A DNA stretch of 5,563 bases, taken from the NCBI GenBank assembly GCA_919902745.1, contig CAKKRN010000222.1:1-5563 (forward strand). The letters run 5' to 3'. A program made the translations under genes and the position numbers. How positions within the stretch are numbered: the stretch's first letter is position 1; each line of letters begins with the position of its first letter. Below, piece by piece: positions 1 to 5,563 of this stretch. The stretch is from Syntrophaceae bacterium (GTDB lineage: Bacteria > Desulfobacterota > Syntrophia > Syntrophales > UBA5619). The notes under the pieces were generated by a model. That model had not been told where the DNA came from and ran no database searches. It was given only the letters and a program-made list of their open reading frames with translations.

Positions 1-2138
1 AGGACGAACAGGGCGTCGGCGACGACGGGCCTCGCTCCCGCGATAATGATCGGGTTCAGGTCGATCTCGGCGATCTCCGGGTGGAGCAGGGCAATCGCGC
101 CCACGGCCTGGAGGATCCCGGCGAGGGCCGGGCCATCCACGGCGGGAAGGCCGCGGAACTCGCCCAGGAGCGCCTTCGCCCGGATGTCGGCAAGCATCTC
201 CTCCGCCTCCGTCGGTCCCAGCGGCGCCGCGCGGAAGGAGGTGTCCCGGAGCGCCTCCGTGAAGACGCCGCCGAGGCCAAACAGGACGCAGGGGCCGAAG
301 CCCGGGAAGCGGGTCATCCCGGCGACGAACTCGCGGCCGCCTGCGACCATCTCCTGGATGAGGACGGGGATCGGCTTCCCGGAGGCCTCGCGGACCGACC
401 GGAAGGCTTCGCGGAGGGCCTCTTCCGTCCGGACGTTCAGCGCGATGAGCCCCCTGCCGGATTTGTGCATGATCTCCCAGGCGCACGCCTTGACGGCGAC
501 GGGGAAGCCGATTCCGTTAGCAATTTTTACCGCCTCGTCTTCGGTCCGGGCGATCTCCTCCCGGGTGACCGGAACGCCGTAGACGGCGAGGAGTTGTTTT
601 GCCTGATGCTCGTCAAGGGCGCTCTGCCCGGCGTCGAGTGCGACCCGGATGATTTTTGCTGCCTCCGGACGTTCGGCCGGCATGGTCAGGTTTGCGATGG
701 GTTTCCGTTCCCGGATCTCCTTGTGGCGCAGAAGCGACGCCATCCCCCGCGCCGCCTTTTCCGGCGAGTCGAAGACGGGAATGTCCTGGTCCATGTATAA
801 GGAAGTGAAATTGTCCTGCCGCCCGAAGAATGAGGAGACCACCAGCGGGAGATCGTATTTCCGGGGCAGCTCCACAGCGGCAGCCATGTCATTCACCATC
901 ATTTCAAGAAAGGCTTCACGCGAAACATCGGCCATCAGTCCGCTGATGTGGGAATAGACCATCTTCAAAAAGCCGGAATTCACCGCGCCGTGGAGGATGA
1001 GACCGTCCACCTCGCCGCTTTCCATGATGAACTCGGGGATGGTGAGGGCCAGTAGCTGTGTGTCGAGGTGAAAGGTGAGATCCACCGGATTGCCGCTGGC
1101 GGCATGGGGCGGGATTAGCGGCCGGATCTTCGCTTGAAGGGCGTCGGAGAAACGGGGGACCGTCATGCCTCCCCGATCGGCTGTATCGGAGATGGCTGTC
1201 CCCGGCCCTCCGGAGTTGGTAACGACGGCGAGCCGGTTGCCGCGCAGCGGCGGCTGGGTGGCGTGGACCCAGCCGTGGGCGTAGAGATCCTCGATGGAGT
1301 GGCAGCGGATGATCCCGGCCTGCCTGAAAATGCCCTCATAGAGCAGATCCGGGCCGGTGAGCGCCCCGGTGTGGCTCTGGCCGGCCTGGGCGCCGGCGGC
1401 TGATCCGCCCACATACTGGGCCAGCACCGGCTTGTGGGGCGTGATCCGCCTGGCGGCCTCGATGAACCGCCGGCCGTCGCGGAGTCCCTCGATGTACAGA
1501 ATGATTGCCTTCGTCTGTTCGTCTTCGCCTAAGTATTCGAGGACGTCGATCATGTCGATATCCGCCTCGTTTCCGCAACTGACCGCCTTGCTGAATCGGA
1601 TCCCCCGCTCTTTGAGGTAGGGGAGCGTTTGAGCGACGTAGGTGCCGCTCTGGGAGGCGAAGCCGAGGGCGCCCGGTCTATTGGGAAGCTCGCCTATGGT
1701 CATGTTCAGGGCGGTCCCGGTATTCATCACCCCCATGCAGTTGGGGCCGAGGAAGCGCATCCCGGATGCCTCAGCGATCTCTTTGAGCCGCCCTTCTCGC
1801 TCCCGCCCGACGTCGCCGGTCTCCCGGAAGCCGGCGCTGATAATGATCGCCCGCTTCGTCCCGATCTTCGCGAAATCTTCGAGTACGGGGACTACCTGGT
1901 CGGTTGGGACGACGATCAGGGCAAGGTCCGGGGGTTCGGGGAGGTCCATCGGCGAGGCGTAGGCCCTGTGGCCGAGGACGATCTTGTCGGTGGGGTGGAT
2001 GGGATAGAACTTGCCCTGATAACCGTCCTTGATAAGCGAGAGGGCTTGCAGGGTTCCCATTTTCATTGGATTGTTGCCCGCGCCGGCCGTGGCGACGGAT
2101 TGAGGGTGCAACAGCAGATGCAGCGGATTGTCCGGCAT
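1..2138 (-). CDS. Fused ADP-forming acyl-CoA synthetase (acetate--CoA ligase family), 3' end cut by window edge
   Basis: Reversible conversion of acyl-CoA, ADP and phosphate to free acid, ATP and CoA in the cytoplasm. The frame is open for 712 codons from ATG at 2138 to the left edge. The last residues read EIDLNPIIIAGARPVVADAL, a typical family C-terminus, so only a few residues are missing. Order: CoA-binding Rossmann domain (GAGNNP, residues 19-24), succinyl-CoA-ligase-like domain with SHTGAL and the presumed phospho-histidine His256, ligase domain with NSGGPG (308-313), then after a linker an ATP-grasp domain from about residue 495 with HKS (His558, the presumed second phospho-histidine). 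Both histidines of the phosphate relay are present, so it looks active. AAGGGG five bases upstream supports the start, and a strong promoter lies before it. Physiological acid unknown: acetate, an aryl acid or a branched acid are all possible. Pat-type protein acetyltransferases share part of this architecture, but no GNAT domain is seen. Confidence 0.93.
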   Translation of the reverse strand, partial: MPDNPLHLLLHPQSVATAGAGNNPMKMGTLQALSLIKDGYQGKFYPIHPTDKIVLGHRAYASPMDLPEPPDLALIVVPTDQVVPVLEDFAKIGTKRAIIISAGFRETGDVGREREGRLKEIAEASGMRFLGPNCMGVMNTGTALNMTIGELPNRPGALGFASQSGTYVAQTLPYLKERGIRFSKAVSCGNEADIDMIDVLEYLGEDEQTKAIILYIEGLRDGRRFIEAARRITPHKPVLAQYVGGSAAGAQAGQSHTGALTGPDLLYEGIFRQAGIIRCHSIEDLYAHGWVHATQPPLRGNRLAVVTNSGGPGTAISDTADRGGMTVPRFSDALQAKIRPLIPPHAASGNPVDLTFHLDTQLLALTIPEFIMESGEVDGLILHGAVNSGFLKMVYSHISGLMADVSREAFLEMMVNDMAAAVELPRKYDLPLVVSSFFGRQDNFTSLYMDQDIPVFDSPEKAARGMASLLRHKEIRERKPIANLTMPAERPEAAKIIRVALDAGQSALDEHQAKQLLAVYGVPVTREEIARTEDEAVKIANGIGFPVAVKACAWEIMHKSGRGLIALNVRTEEALREAFRSVREASGKPIPVLIQEMVAGGREFVAGMTRFPGFGPCVLFGLGGVFTEALRDTSFRAAPLGPTEAEEMLADIRAKALLGEFRGLPAVDGPALAGILQAVGAIALLHPEIAEIDLNPIIIAGARPVVADALFV

Positions 2139-2191
2139 GAGTTCCCCTTTTTGTGTAACCGATCCTTGCTGATTCCCGACGAAACAGCGGC

Positions 2192-2220
2192 ACTATAGGC
2201 AATCCGGCACACCCCGTCAA
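2192..2220 (-). promoter_or_regulatory. Sigma70-type promoter for the ADP-forming acyl-CoA synthetase
   Basis: On the minus strand, TTGACG (2215-2220) and TATAGT (2192-2197) are separated by exactly 17 bases. Each box differs from the consensus by one base. The predicted transcript start is near 2185, giving an untranslated leader of roughly 47 bases before ATG at 2138. The site lies downstream of a terminator, so the synthetase gene is probably its own transcription unit. Assigned by inspection only. Confidence 0.7.
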
Positions 2221-2404
2221 GCCATAATGGCAAAGGAAGGGGTTCTTTTCGGCATGGCTTTGTCATCCGGCGGCAGCAAGCTTCTTGACATTATCGGACC
2301 GGGAGGGAGAGAGGAGAACGCGGAGGGCAGGTGCGCTTCACGGGGCACGATCCATCGGTGTTGTGCAATTTCGCGCCTGGCTCACTCTCCGTAACCTGAC
2401 TGCA

Positions 2405-2449
2405 AAACGATAAACGATCTCCGTATGAATATCGTTTCTACGAATATTC
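2405..2449. repeat. Cluster of short direct and inverted repeats, possible operator
   Basis: AAACGAT occurs twice in tandem (2405-2411, 2412-2418) and is followed by its inverse ATCGTTT (2431-2437). An overlapping dyad GAATAT (2427-2432) / ATATTC (2444-2449) has an 11-base centre. The arms are short and AT-rich, and the cluster lies about 185 bases upstream of the synthetase -35 box. A regulator site is possible but unproven; chance is a real alternative. Confidence 0.3.
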
Positions 2450-2469
2450 AAGTAGGGTTTGGCCAGTTG

Positions 2470-2501
2470 AAAAACACGGCGGTACTCCGCGTGCATTTTT
2501 T
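2470..2501 (-). terminator. Intrinsic terminator after the small-protein gene, T-runs on both strands
   Basis: On the minus strand, 15 bases after the TAA, CACG+CGG pairs with CCG+CGTG around an AGTA loop, with one unpaired C. It is followed at once by TTTTT (2470-2474). On the plus strand the same hairpin is followed, after two bases, by six T (2496-2501), so it could stop transcription both ways. The stem is only seven pairs, but the placement directly after the gene is apt. Confidence 0.6.
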
Positions 2502-2507
2502 CTCTCT

Positions 2508-2687
2508 TTACACAAGCGATATCGCATCGGATATGTTGAGCTCCAGCATCTTCGTGCTCGCGAGGAGCCGAACAAGATTCTTATTTACGGCCTCGATATC
2601 TCCCCCCAGCTCCTGGAGTTCTTCCGCGGCTTTCCTGATCTCTTTGATCTTGGCATCCATTTTTTCGATGTTATACTCGGTTGTCAT
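2508..2687 (-). CDS. Small helical protein, 59 residues, unknown function, coupled to the aryl-CoA ligase gene
   Basis: ATG at 2687 is preceded by AGGAG with an 8-base spacer, and the frame ends in TAA at 2508-2510. The gene starts 28 bases after the ligase stop on the same strand and is followed directly by a terminator, so it is the last gene of that unit. The protein begins MTTEYNIEKMDAKIKEIRKA. Residues 6-28 are rich in charged residues with regularly spaced I/L/M, then a GGD turn (28-30), then a second helix-like stretch (31-55) ending NISDAISLV. This suggests a helical hairpin or short coiled coil. No signal peptide, membrane segment, cysteine or catalytic motif is visible. I do not recognise a named family. 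A stabilising or regulatory partner of the ligase is a reasonable guess only. Existence is well supported; function is unknown. Confidence 0.8.
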   Translation of the reverse strand: MTTEYNIEKMDAKIKEIRKAAEELQELGGDIEAVNKNLVRLLASTKMLELNISDAISLV

Positions 2688-2715
2688 GGTAAATGCTCCT
2701 AATCATGCTGACTTA

Positions 2716-4062
2716 CTAATGTTCTCTCAGATCTTTGAACCTCTTCGCCTTCAAGGCGTACCTGGGCAAGCTTTCGTAGGGGTGAATTTCCATTTTATAA
2801 CCGAGATTCGTCTTGACCCGGAGCTGATCTTTTAAACGCTTGAGAATATCCGGTTCCTTTTTCTCGAATCCCGGCATGATTTCTATCTTAAGAATGATTT
2901 CATCGATGTCGCCCTTCTTGCTTACCACAACTTCATATTCATCACCCAGCTCCATAAAACTCCTCACCACTTCCTCGATGGCCGTCGGGGCCAGGAGTAC
3001 GCCCTTAACCTTGGTAATGTCATCGGCCCTGCCGACGACACCGCCGTCGATACTCCTGAAGGTACGACCGCAATCGCAGTCATAGTCCGCCCAACGGATC
3101 ACGTCTTTCGAGTCGAAACGGATGCAGGGCTTAGCCATCCGGTCCAGGGCCGTGATAACCATCTTGCCGTTCTTTCCCGGCGTATCGATGATTTCACCGG
3201 TATCGATATCCTCTATCTCGACGAGAAAGAAGGCCTCGTTCACGTGGAGGCCCTTCTGGAAGGTGCAACTGTAACTCCAAGCGCCTATCTCCGTGGCGCC
3301 GATGTGGTCATATACCTTCGCCCCCCAGGCATCCTCGATCCTCTTCTTCGTGGTGGAAATGCTGGCGCCCGGTTCGCCGGCACAGGTGATTCTCTGGATG
3401 CCGATCGACCGGGGATCAATCCCCATCTTTCTCGCCGTGTCGGCCATGCCGAGCACATAAGTCGGGGTAGCTCCAAAGGAGTTGCACTTGAGTTCCTGCA
3501 TCTTCATGATCCGTGCCCCCGTGTCCAGCACCCCGCCCGGCACCACCTCGCAGCCGAGCTTCTCCGCTCCGTAATGACAGGCCCAGAAGGCGACAAAAAT
3601 GTTGTAACCGAAGGGGATGAACATCCTGTCCGTATCGCGGTAACCCTGGGCATAAAGTATATAGGCCCAGCACTCCGCCCACCATTCCCAGTCTTGCCAG
3701 GTGTCTGCCTGATATACAGGGGTTCCCGTGGTGCCGCTGGTTTGCCGGAACTCCGTGACCTGACGGAGCGGAACGGCCAGCATATCGCCATAAGGGAAAG
3801 GCGGCCGGTTCTGGACGTCTCTCAACATACCCTTATCTGTCCGAGGGACCTTCTTGATGTCCTCATAGGTTTTGATGTCGCCCGGTTCCATGCCGGCATC
3901 CTGGTAAAGTTTCCGATAAAACGGCGAGTTTTCGTAAGCCCAGGTGAAGATCCTTCGGAACTTCTTCACCTGAAGCTCCCGGAGCTTTTCGCGCGGCATC
4001 GTTTCCATGATAGGATTCCAGTAAATGCTTCCGTTCTTGGCCATCGCGTTATCTTCATTCAT
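2716..4062 (-). CDS. Phenylacetate-CoA ligase family (PaaK-like) AMP-forming aryl-CoA ligase
   Basis: Adenylates a carboxylic acid with ATP and transfers it to CoA, releasing AMP and pyrophosphate in the cytoplasm. With the ATG at 4062 the protein has 448 residues, close to the usual PaaK size of about 430-440. Counted from the further upstream ATG at 4074: family N-terminus METMPREKL (23-31) and YENSPFYRKLY, P-loop TSGTTGTP (112-119), GEPG (233-236), GATE (259-262), adenylate-binding DSKDV (321-325), CDCGRT (333-338), hinge GRADD with VKG (348-358), and the C-terminal LPRYALKAKRFKDLR with the likely catalytic Lys442. All core motifs are intact. The start is uncertain: ATG 4062 has AGGA/GG upstream, ATG 4074 has AGG abutting it with no spacer, and ATG 4044 is possible. 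Substrate is not readable from sequence: phenylacetate, benzoate or 4-hydroxybenzoate are candidates. It forms a unit with the small gene behind it. Confidence 0.92.
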   Translation of the reverse strand: MNEDNAMAKNGSIYWNPIMETMPREKLRELQVKKFRRIFTWAYENSPFYRKLYQDAGMEPGDIKTYEDIKKVPRTDKGMLRDVQNRPPFPYGDMLAVPLRQVTEFRQTSGTTGTPVYQADTWQDWEWWAECWAYILYAQGYRDTDRMFIPFGYNIFVAFWACHYGAEKLGCEVVPGGVLDTGARIMKMQELKCNSFGATPTYVLGMADTARKMGIDPRSIGIQRITCAGEPGASISTTKKRIEDAWGAKVYDHIGATEIGAWSYSCTFQKGLHVNEAFFLVEIEDIDTGEIIDTPGKNGKMVITALDRMAKPCIRFDSKDVIRWADYDCDCGRTFRSIDGGVVGRADDITKVKGVLLAPTAIEEVVRSFMELGDEYEVVVSKKGDIDEIILKIEIMPGFEKKEPDILKRLKDQLRVKTNLGYKMEIHPYESLPRYALKAKRFKDLREH

Positions 4063-4191
4063 TTTTTGTACCATCCTATGTCAGTTCCGATAACAGATGA
4101 TGTCCTTATATCATTGACTTGATTACCTGCGCACCCTGGCGCGTCTGTGTATAATCTGTCGGATCGTCTCGCCCGGCATTCGACGAAGACA

Positions 4192-4221
4192 ATCATAATG
4201 CACACCGGAACCACATGTCAC
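4192..4221 (-). promoter_or_regulatory. Possible sigma70-type promoter for the aryl-CoA ligase and small-protein genes
   Basis: On the minus strand GTGACA (4216-4221) and TATGAT (4192-4197) are 18 bases apart, each one mismatch from consensus. The -35 box starts directly after the ubiX stop codon. The start would be near 4185, leaving a leader of roughly 120 bases. The 159-base gap between ubiX and the ligase start is consistent with a separate transcription unit, although I see no clear terminator behind ubiX. Confidence 0.45.
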
Positions 4222-4794
4222 CTAATCAGGGACATCACCGGTCCAGCGCTTGAACAGATTATGTTCGATGCCGACCTGGTCGAGTGCCTTGCCGATGCTC
4301 TGGTGGATAATGTCAAGGATGGTTTCGGGCTTGTGATAGAAGGCCGGTATCGGCGGCAGGATCACCGCGCCGAAGTCGGCGGCGCGTGACATCAGGTCGA
4401 GATGTCCCTTGTGAAAGGGCGTTTCCCGCACCATCAGCACCAGCGTGCGCCGCTCCTTGAGCGTCACGTCGGCGGCGCGCGCCACCAGGTTGTAGGTAAA
4501 CGAATTGGCAATCGCCGACAGCGTCTTGATGGTGCAGGGTGCGACGATCATGCCGCGGGTGCGGAACGAACCGCTGGCAACGGCGGCGCCGACATCTTTG
4601 TTTTGATAGACCACGTTCGCCAACGATCTGACTTCGTCGAGCGAGTAATCCGTCTCGATCGCGAGGTTCATGCCGGCTGCCTCGCTCAGGATGAGGTGGG
4701 TTTCCTGGCCCAGACCTTTCAGGACGCGCAGCATTTCCACGCCATAGATCACGCCCGACGCGCCGGTAATCGCCACCACCAATGGCAAACTCAT
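4222..4794 (-). CDS. ubiX: UbiX-family flavin prenyltransferase
   Basis: Attaches a dimethylallyl group to reduced FMN to make prenyl-FMN, the cofactor of UbiD-type (de)carboxylases; cytoplasmic and usually dodecameric. The 190 residues match the family length. Visible motifs: the FMN-site GASG (11-14) after VVAIT, SGSFRT (74-79), APCTIKTL (85-92), RAADV (106-110), LKERR with RETP (112-126), LPPIPAFY (146-153) and a C-terminal RW (183-184). The segment before RAADV reads SFTYNL, where many homologues have a variant of DNL. I chose ATG 4794 because AGGAG lies seven bases upstream and MSLPLVVAITGASG is the standard family start; an upstream ATG at 4842 would add an unlikely 16-residue tail. It follows the CBS gene by 61 bases. 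The UbiD partner is not in the window; it could serve ubiquinone synthesis or, more likely here, aromatic carboxylation. Confidence 0.94.
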   Translation of the reverse strand: MSLPLVVAITGASGVIYGVEMLRVLKGLGQETHLILSEAAGMNLAIETDYSLDEVRSLANVVYQNKDVGAAVASGSFRTRGMIVAPCTIKTLSAIANSFTYNLVARAADVTLKERRTLVLMVRETPFHKGHLDLMSRAADFGAVILPPIPAFYHKPETILDIIHQSIGKALDQVGIEHNLFKRWTGDVPD

Positions 4795-4801
4795 TTCCCT
4801 G

Positions 4802-4806
4802 CTCCT
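4802..4806 (-). promoter_or_regulatory. Ribosome binding site that fixes the ubiX start
   Basis: AGGAG on the minus strand, seven bases before ATG 4794. It favours this codon over the in-frame ATG at 4842, which lacks a comparable site. Confidence 0.75.
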
Positions 4807-4855
4807 GGAGTTCTCTGTCGGATTATTGCGCAGCGTCGGCATTGTCGGCGCTGTT

Positions 4856-5533
4856 TTACATTATAGACTCTCGCACTTCGGTAGACTCAAGTACCGGAAA
4901 ACCCGCCGCCGCAAGCGCGGCAACGACCTTGCCGATCTCCCTTGCGTGAAAACGGAGAATCACGGTCCTTTCCGGAAAGCCGTTGTCATCCGGCTTCACG
5001 CGCCGTCCAATCGGGTAGATCGCTTGTAGCACGGCGCCCGCCGCCTCGGCAACGTCGGCGATCCGGCCCAGCACGCCGGGGCCGAGTTTGAGCGGCGCCA
5101 GCGTCACACCGCTGCGCCGCTCCCAGGCGCCTACGCAGTGAGCGGCAAGCTGAAAAATCTCGTTGGCGGAAATGACGCCAACCACCTCTTCTCCATCCAT
5201 GACAGGGAACTGGGCCACCCCCAACTCCTGTCCCTTGAGCAGGCAATGTTCCATGGTGTCGTCACTCCGCACCGTGGCCGGATTGCGCACCATGACGTCG
5301 CGCACCTTGACACGATTGACGAAAAAGTTGAATTCGTCCGTGCTCTGGGTGCGCAAGACAAAGTGTCCCATGCGCAACATGTTGGCGCGCGTCACCAGCC
5401 CGCGCAGCCGCCCGTTATCCACTACGGGCAAGGCATGCAGATTGTTGTCGCTGAGAAGACGCTTGGCTTCCGAGACCAGCGTATCGCTCGGTATCGTCAT
5501 CGGATTGGTTTGCATCCAGTGTCGCACGATCAT
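4856..5533 (-). CDS. Two-CBS-domain protein with ACT-like C-terminus; candidate phenylphosphate synthase stimulatory subunit or AcuB-like
   Basis: A soluble regulatory protein of 225 residues, about 24-25 kDa. CBS domain 1 spans about residues 7-54 (MQTNPMTIPSDTLVSEA...LPVVDNGRLRGLVTRANML). CBS domain 2 spans about 80-132 (VMVRNPATVRSDDTMEH...QFPVMDGEEVVGVISANEI). Residues about 145-215 look like a small alpha/beta ACT-type domain with GRIADVAEAAGAVLQAIYP. CBS pairs usually bind adenine nucleotides and tune a partner enzyme. AAGGAGA seven bases before ATG 5533 supports the start, although the frame is open upstream to the window edge. The neighbour is ubiX. In the Thauera anaerobic phenol pathway, phenylphosphate synthase has a 24-kDa stimulatory subunit with two CBS domains; size and ubiX context fit, but I cannot compare sequences. 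AcuB-like proteins share this domain order and are the main alternative. Confidence 0.88.
   Translation of the reverse strand: MIVRHWMQTNPMTIPSDTLVSEAKRLLSDNNLHALPVVDNGRLRGLVTRANMLRMGHFVLRTQSTDEFNFFVNRVKVRDVMVRNPATVRSDDTMEHCLLKGQELGVAQFPVMDGEEVVGVISANEIFQLAAHCVGAWERRSGVTLAPLKLGPGVLGRIADVAEAAGAVLQAIYPIGRRVKPDDNGFPERTVILRFHAREIGKVVAALAAAGFPVLESTEVRESIM
4860..4890 (-). promoter_or_regulatory. Weak candidate promoter for ubiX inside the end of the CBS gene
   Basis: A perfect TATAAT (4860-4865) overlaps the last codons of the CBS gene on the minus strand, with TTGAGT (4885-4890) 19 bases upstream. The -35 box matches only four of six positions and the spacing is long, so ubiX may equally be read through from the CBS gene. 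Confidence 0.25.
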
Positions 5534-5563
5534 TGCCGATTCTCCTTCATAGCGCCTCCGCCG
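5530..5563 (-). CDS. Possible last codons of an upstream gene, cut by the window edge
   Basis: On the minus strand one frame entering from the right edge reads ...GGAMKENRQ and stops at TGA 5530-5532, sharing ATGA with the start of the CBS gene. Such an overlap is typical of tightly coupled operon genes. Only ten codons are visible, so this is a suggestion and no product can be named. Confidence 0.25.
   Translation of the reverse strand, partial: GGGAMKENRQ
5541..5547 (-). promoter_or_regulatory. Strong ribosome binding site of the CBS-domain gene
   Basis: AAGGAGA on the minus strand, seven bases before ATG 5533. It decides the start, because the frame stays open upstream to the window edge. 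The site sits inside the last codons of a possible upstream gene, suggesting translational coupling. Confidence 0.75.

Larger units (their letters stand above)
2139..2507. other. Gene-free spacer between the small-protein gene and the acyl-CoA synthetase gene
   Basis: I find no credible coding region on either strand. The longest minus-strand candidate (2217-2291, 24 residues) has no ribosome binding site and runs through the -35 box. The spacer holds a terminator at its right end, a cluster of short AT-rich direct and inverted repeats (2405-2449), and the synthetase promoter (2192-2220). The part between about 2225 and 2400 shows nothing I can name. Confidence 0.6.

Noticed and set aside
81..800. 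Long plus-strand open frame (239 codons) opposite the synthetase gene, with further ones at 46-582 and 1629-2198
   Set aside because: They are antisense to a clearly conserved protein in G+C-rich DNA, show arginine/glycine/alanine-rich composition without domains, and lack ribosome binding sites that I can see.
1771..2220. Minus-strand open frame of 149 codons overlapping the 5' part of the synthetase gene
   Set aside because: It is a shifted frame of the real gene, low in complexity and rich in arginine, and would start at the promoter.
2217..2291. 24-codon minus-strand open frame in the spacer
   Set aside because: No ribosome binding site, and it overlaps the -35 box of a good promoter.
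3244..4122. Plus-strand open frame of 292 codons opposite the aryl-CoA ligase gene
   Set aside because: The minus strand carries the intact ligase with all family motifs; the antisense translation has no recognisable domain.
4402..4866. Plus-strand open frame of 154 codons opposite ubiX
   Set aside because: Shadow of the conserved ubiX gene, with no domain of its own.
1..5563. CRISPR arrays, insertion sequences, tRNA or rRNA genes
   Set aside because: No regularly spaced repeats, transposase reading frame, terminal inverted repeats or structural RNA pattern were seen on either strand.

Overview
All supported genes in this window lie on the minus strand, so transcription runs from the right edge to the left edge. 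Gene content suggests an anaerobic aromatic-degrading proteobacterium. A Desulfobacterota/deltaproteobacterial syntroph or sulfate reducer, or a denitrifying Rhodocyclales-type organism, would both fit. This is inferred from gene families only; no rRNA or tRNA is present.

In transcription order the window holds five genes. The first is a 225-residue protein with two CBS domains (4856-5533). The second is a UbiX-type flavin prenyltransferase (4222-4794). The third is a phenylacetate-CoA-ligase-family, AMP-forming aryl-CoA ligase (2716-4062). The fourth is a 59-residue helical protein right behind the ligase (2508-2687). The fifth is a fused ADP-forming acyl-CoA synthetase (1-2138) that runs off the left edge within a few residues of its expected C-terminus. 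A compact hairpin with T-runs on both strands (2470-2501) closes the ligase/small-protein unit. A near-consensus sigma70 promoter (2192-2220) then starts the acyl-CoA synthetase unit. The 369 bases between these two units hold no supportable gene, only the terminator, a cluster of small AT-rich repeats and the promoter.

The genes fit aromatic acid metabolism. A two-CBS protein of about 24-25 kDa next to UbiX recalls the anaerobic phenol pathway. There, phenylphosphate synthase has a 24-kDa stimulatory subunit with two CBS domains, and phenylphosphate carboxylase is a UbiD-like enzyme. UbiX makes the prenylated FMN that UbiD-type (de)carboxylases need. The aryl-CoA ligase would then activate the resulting aromatic acid, and the ADP-forming enzyme could conserve energy from an acyl-CoA. 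This link is inference: no UbiD, phenylphosphate synthase catalytic subunit or reductase is visible here. The most novel item is the small protein, which has its own strong ribosome binding site.
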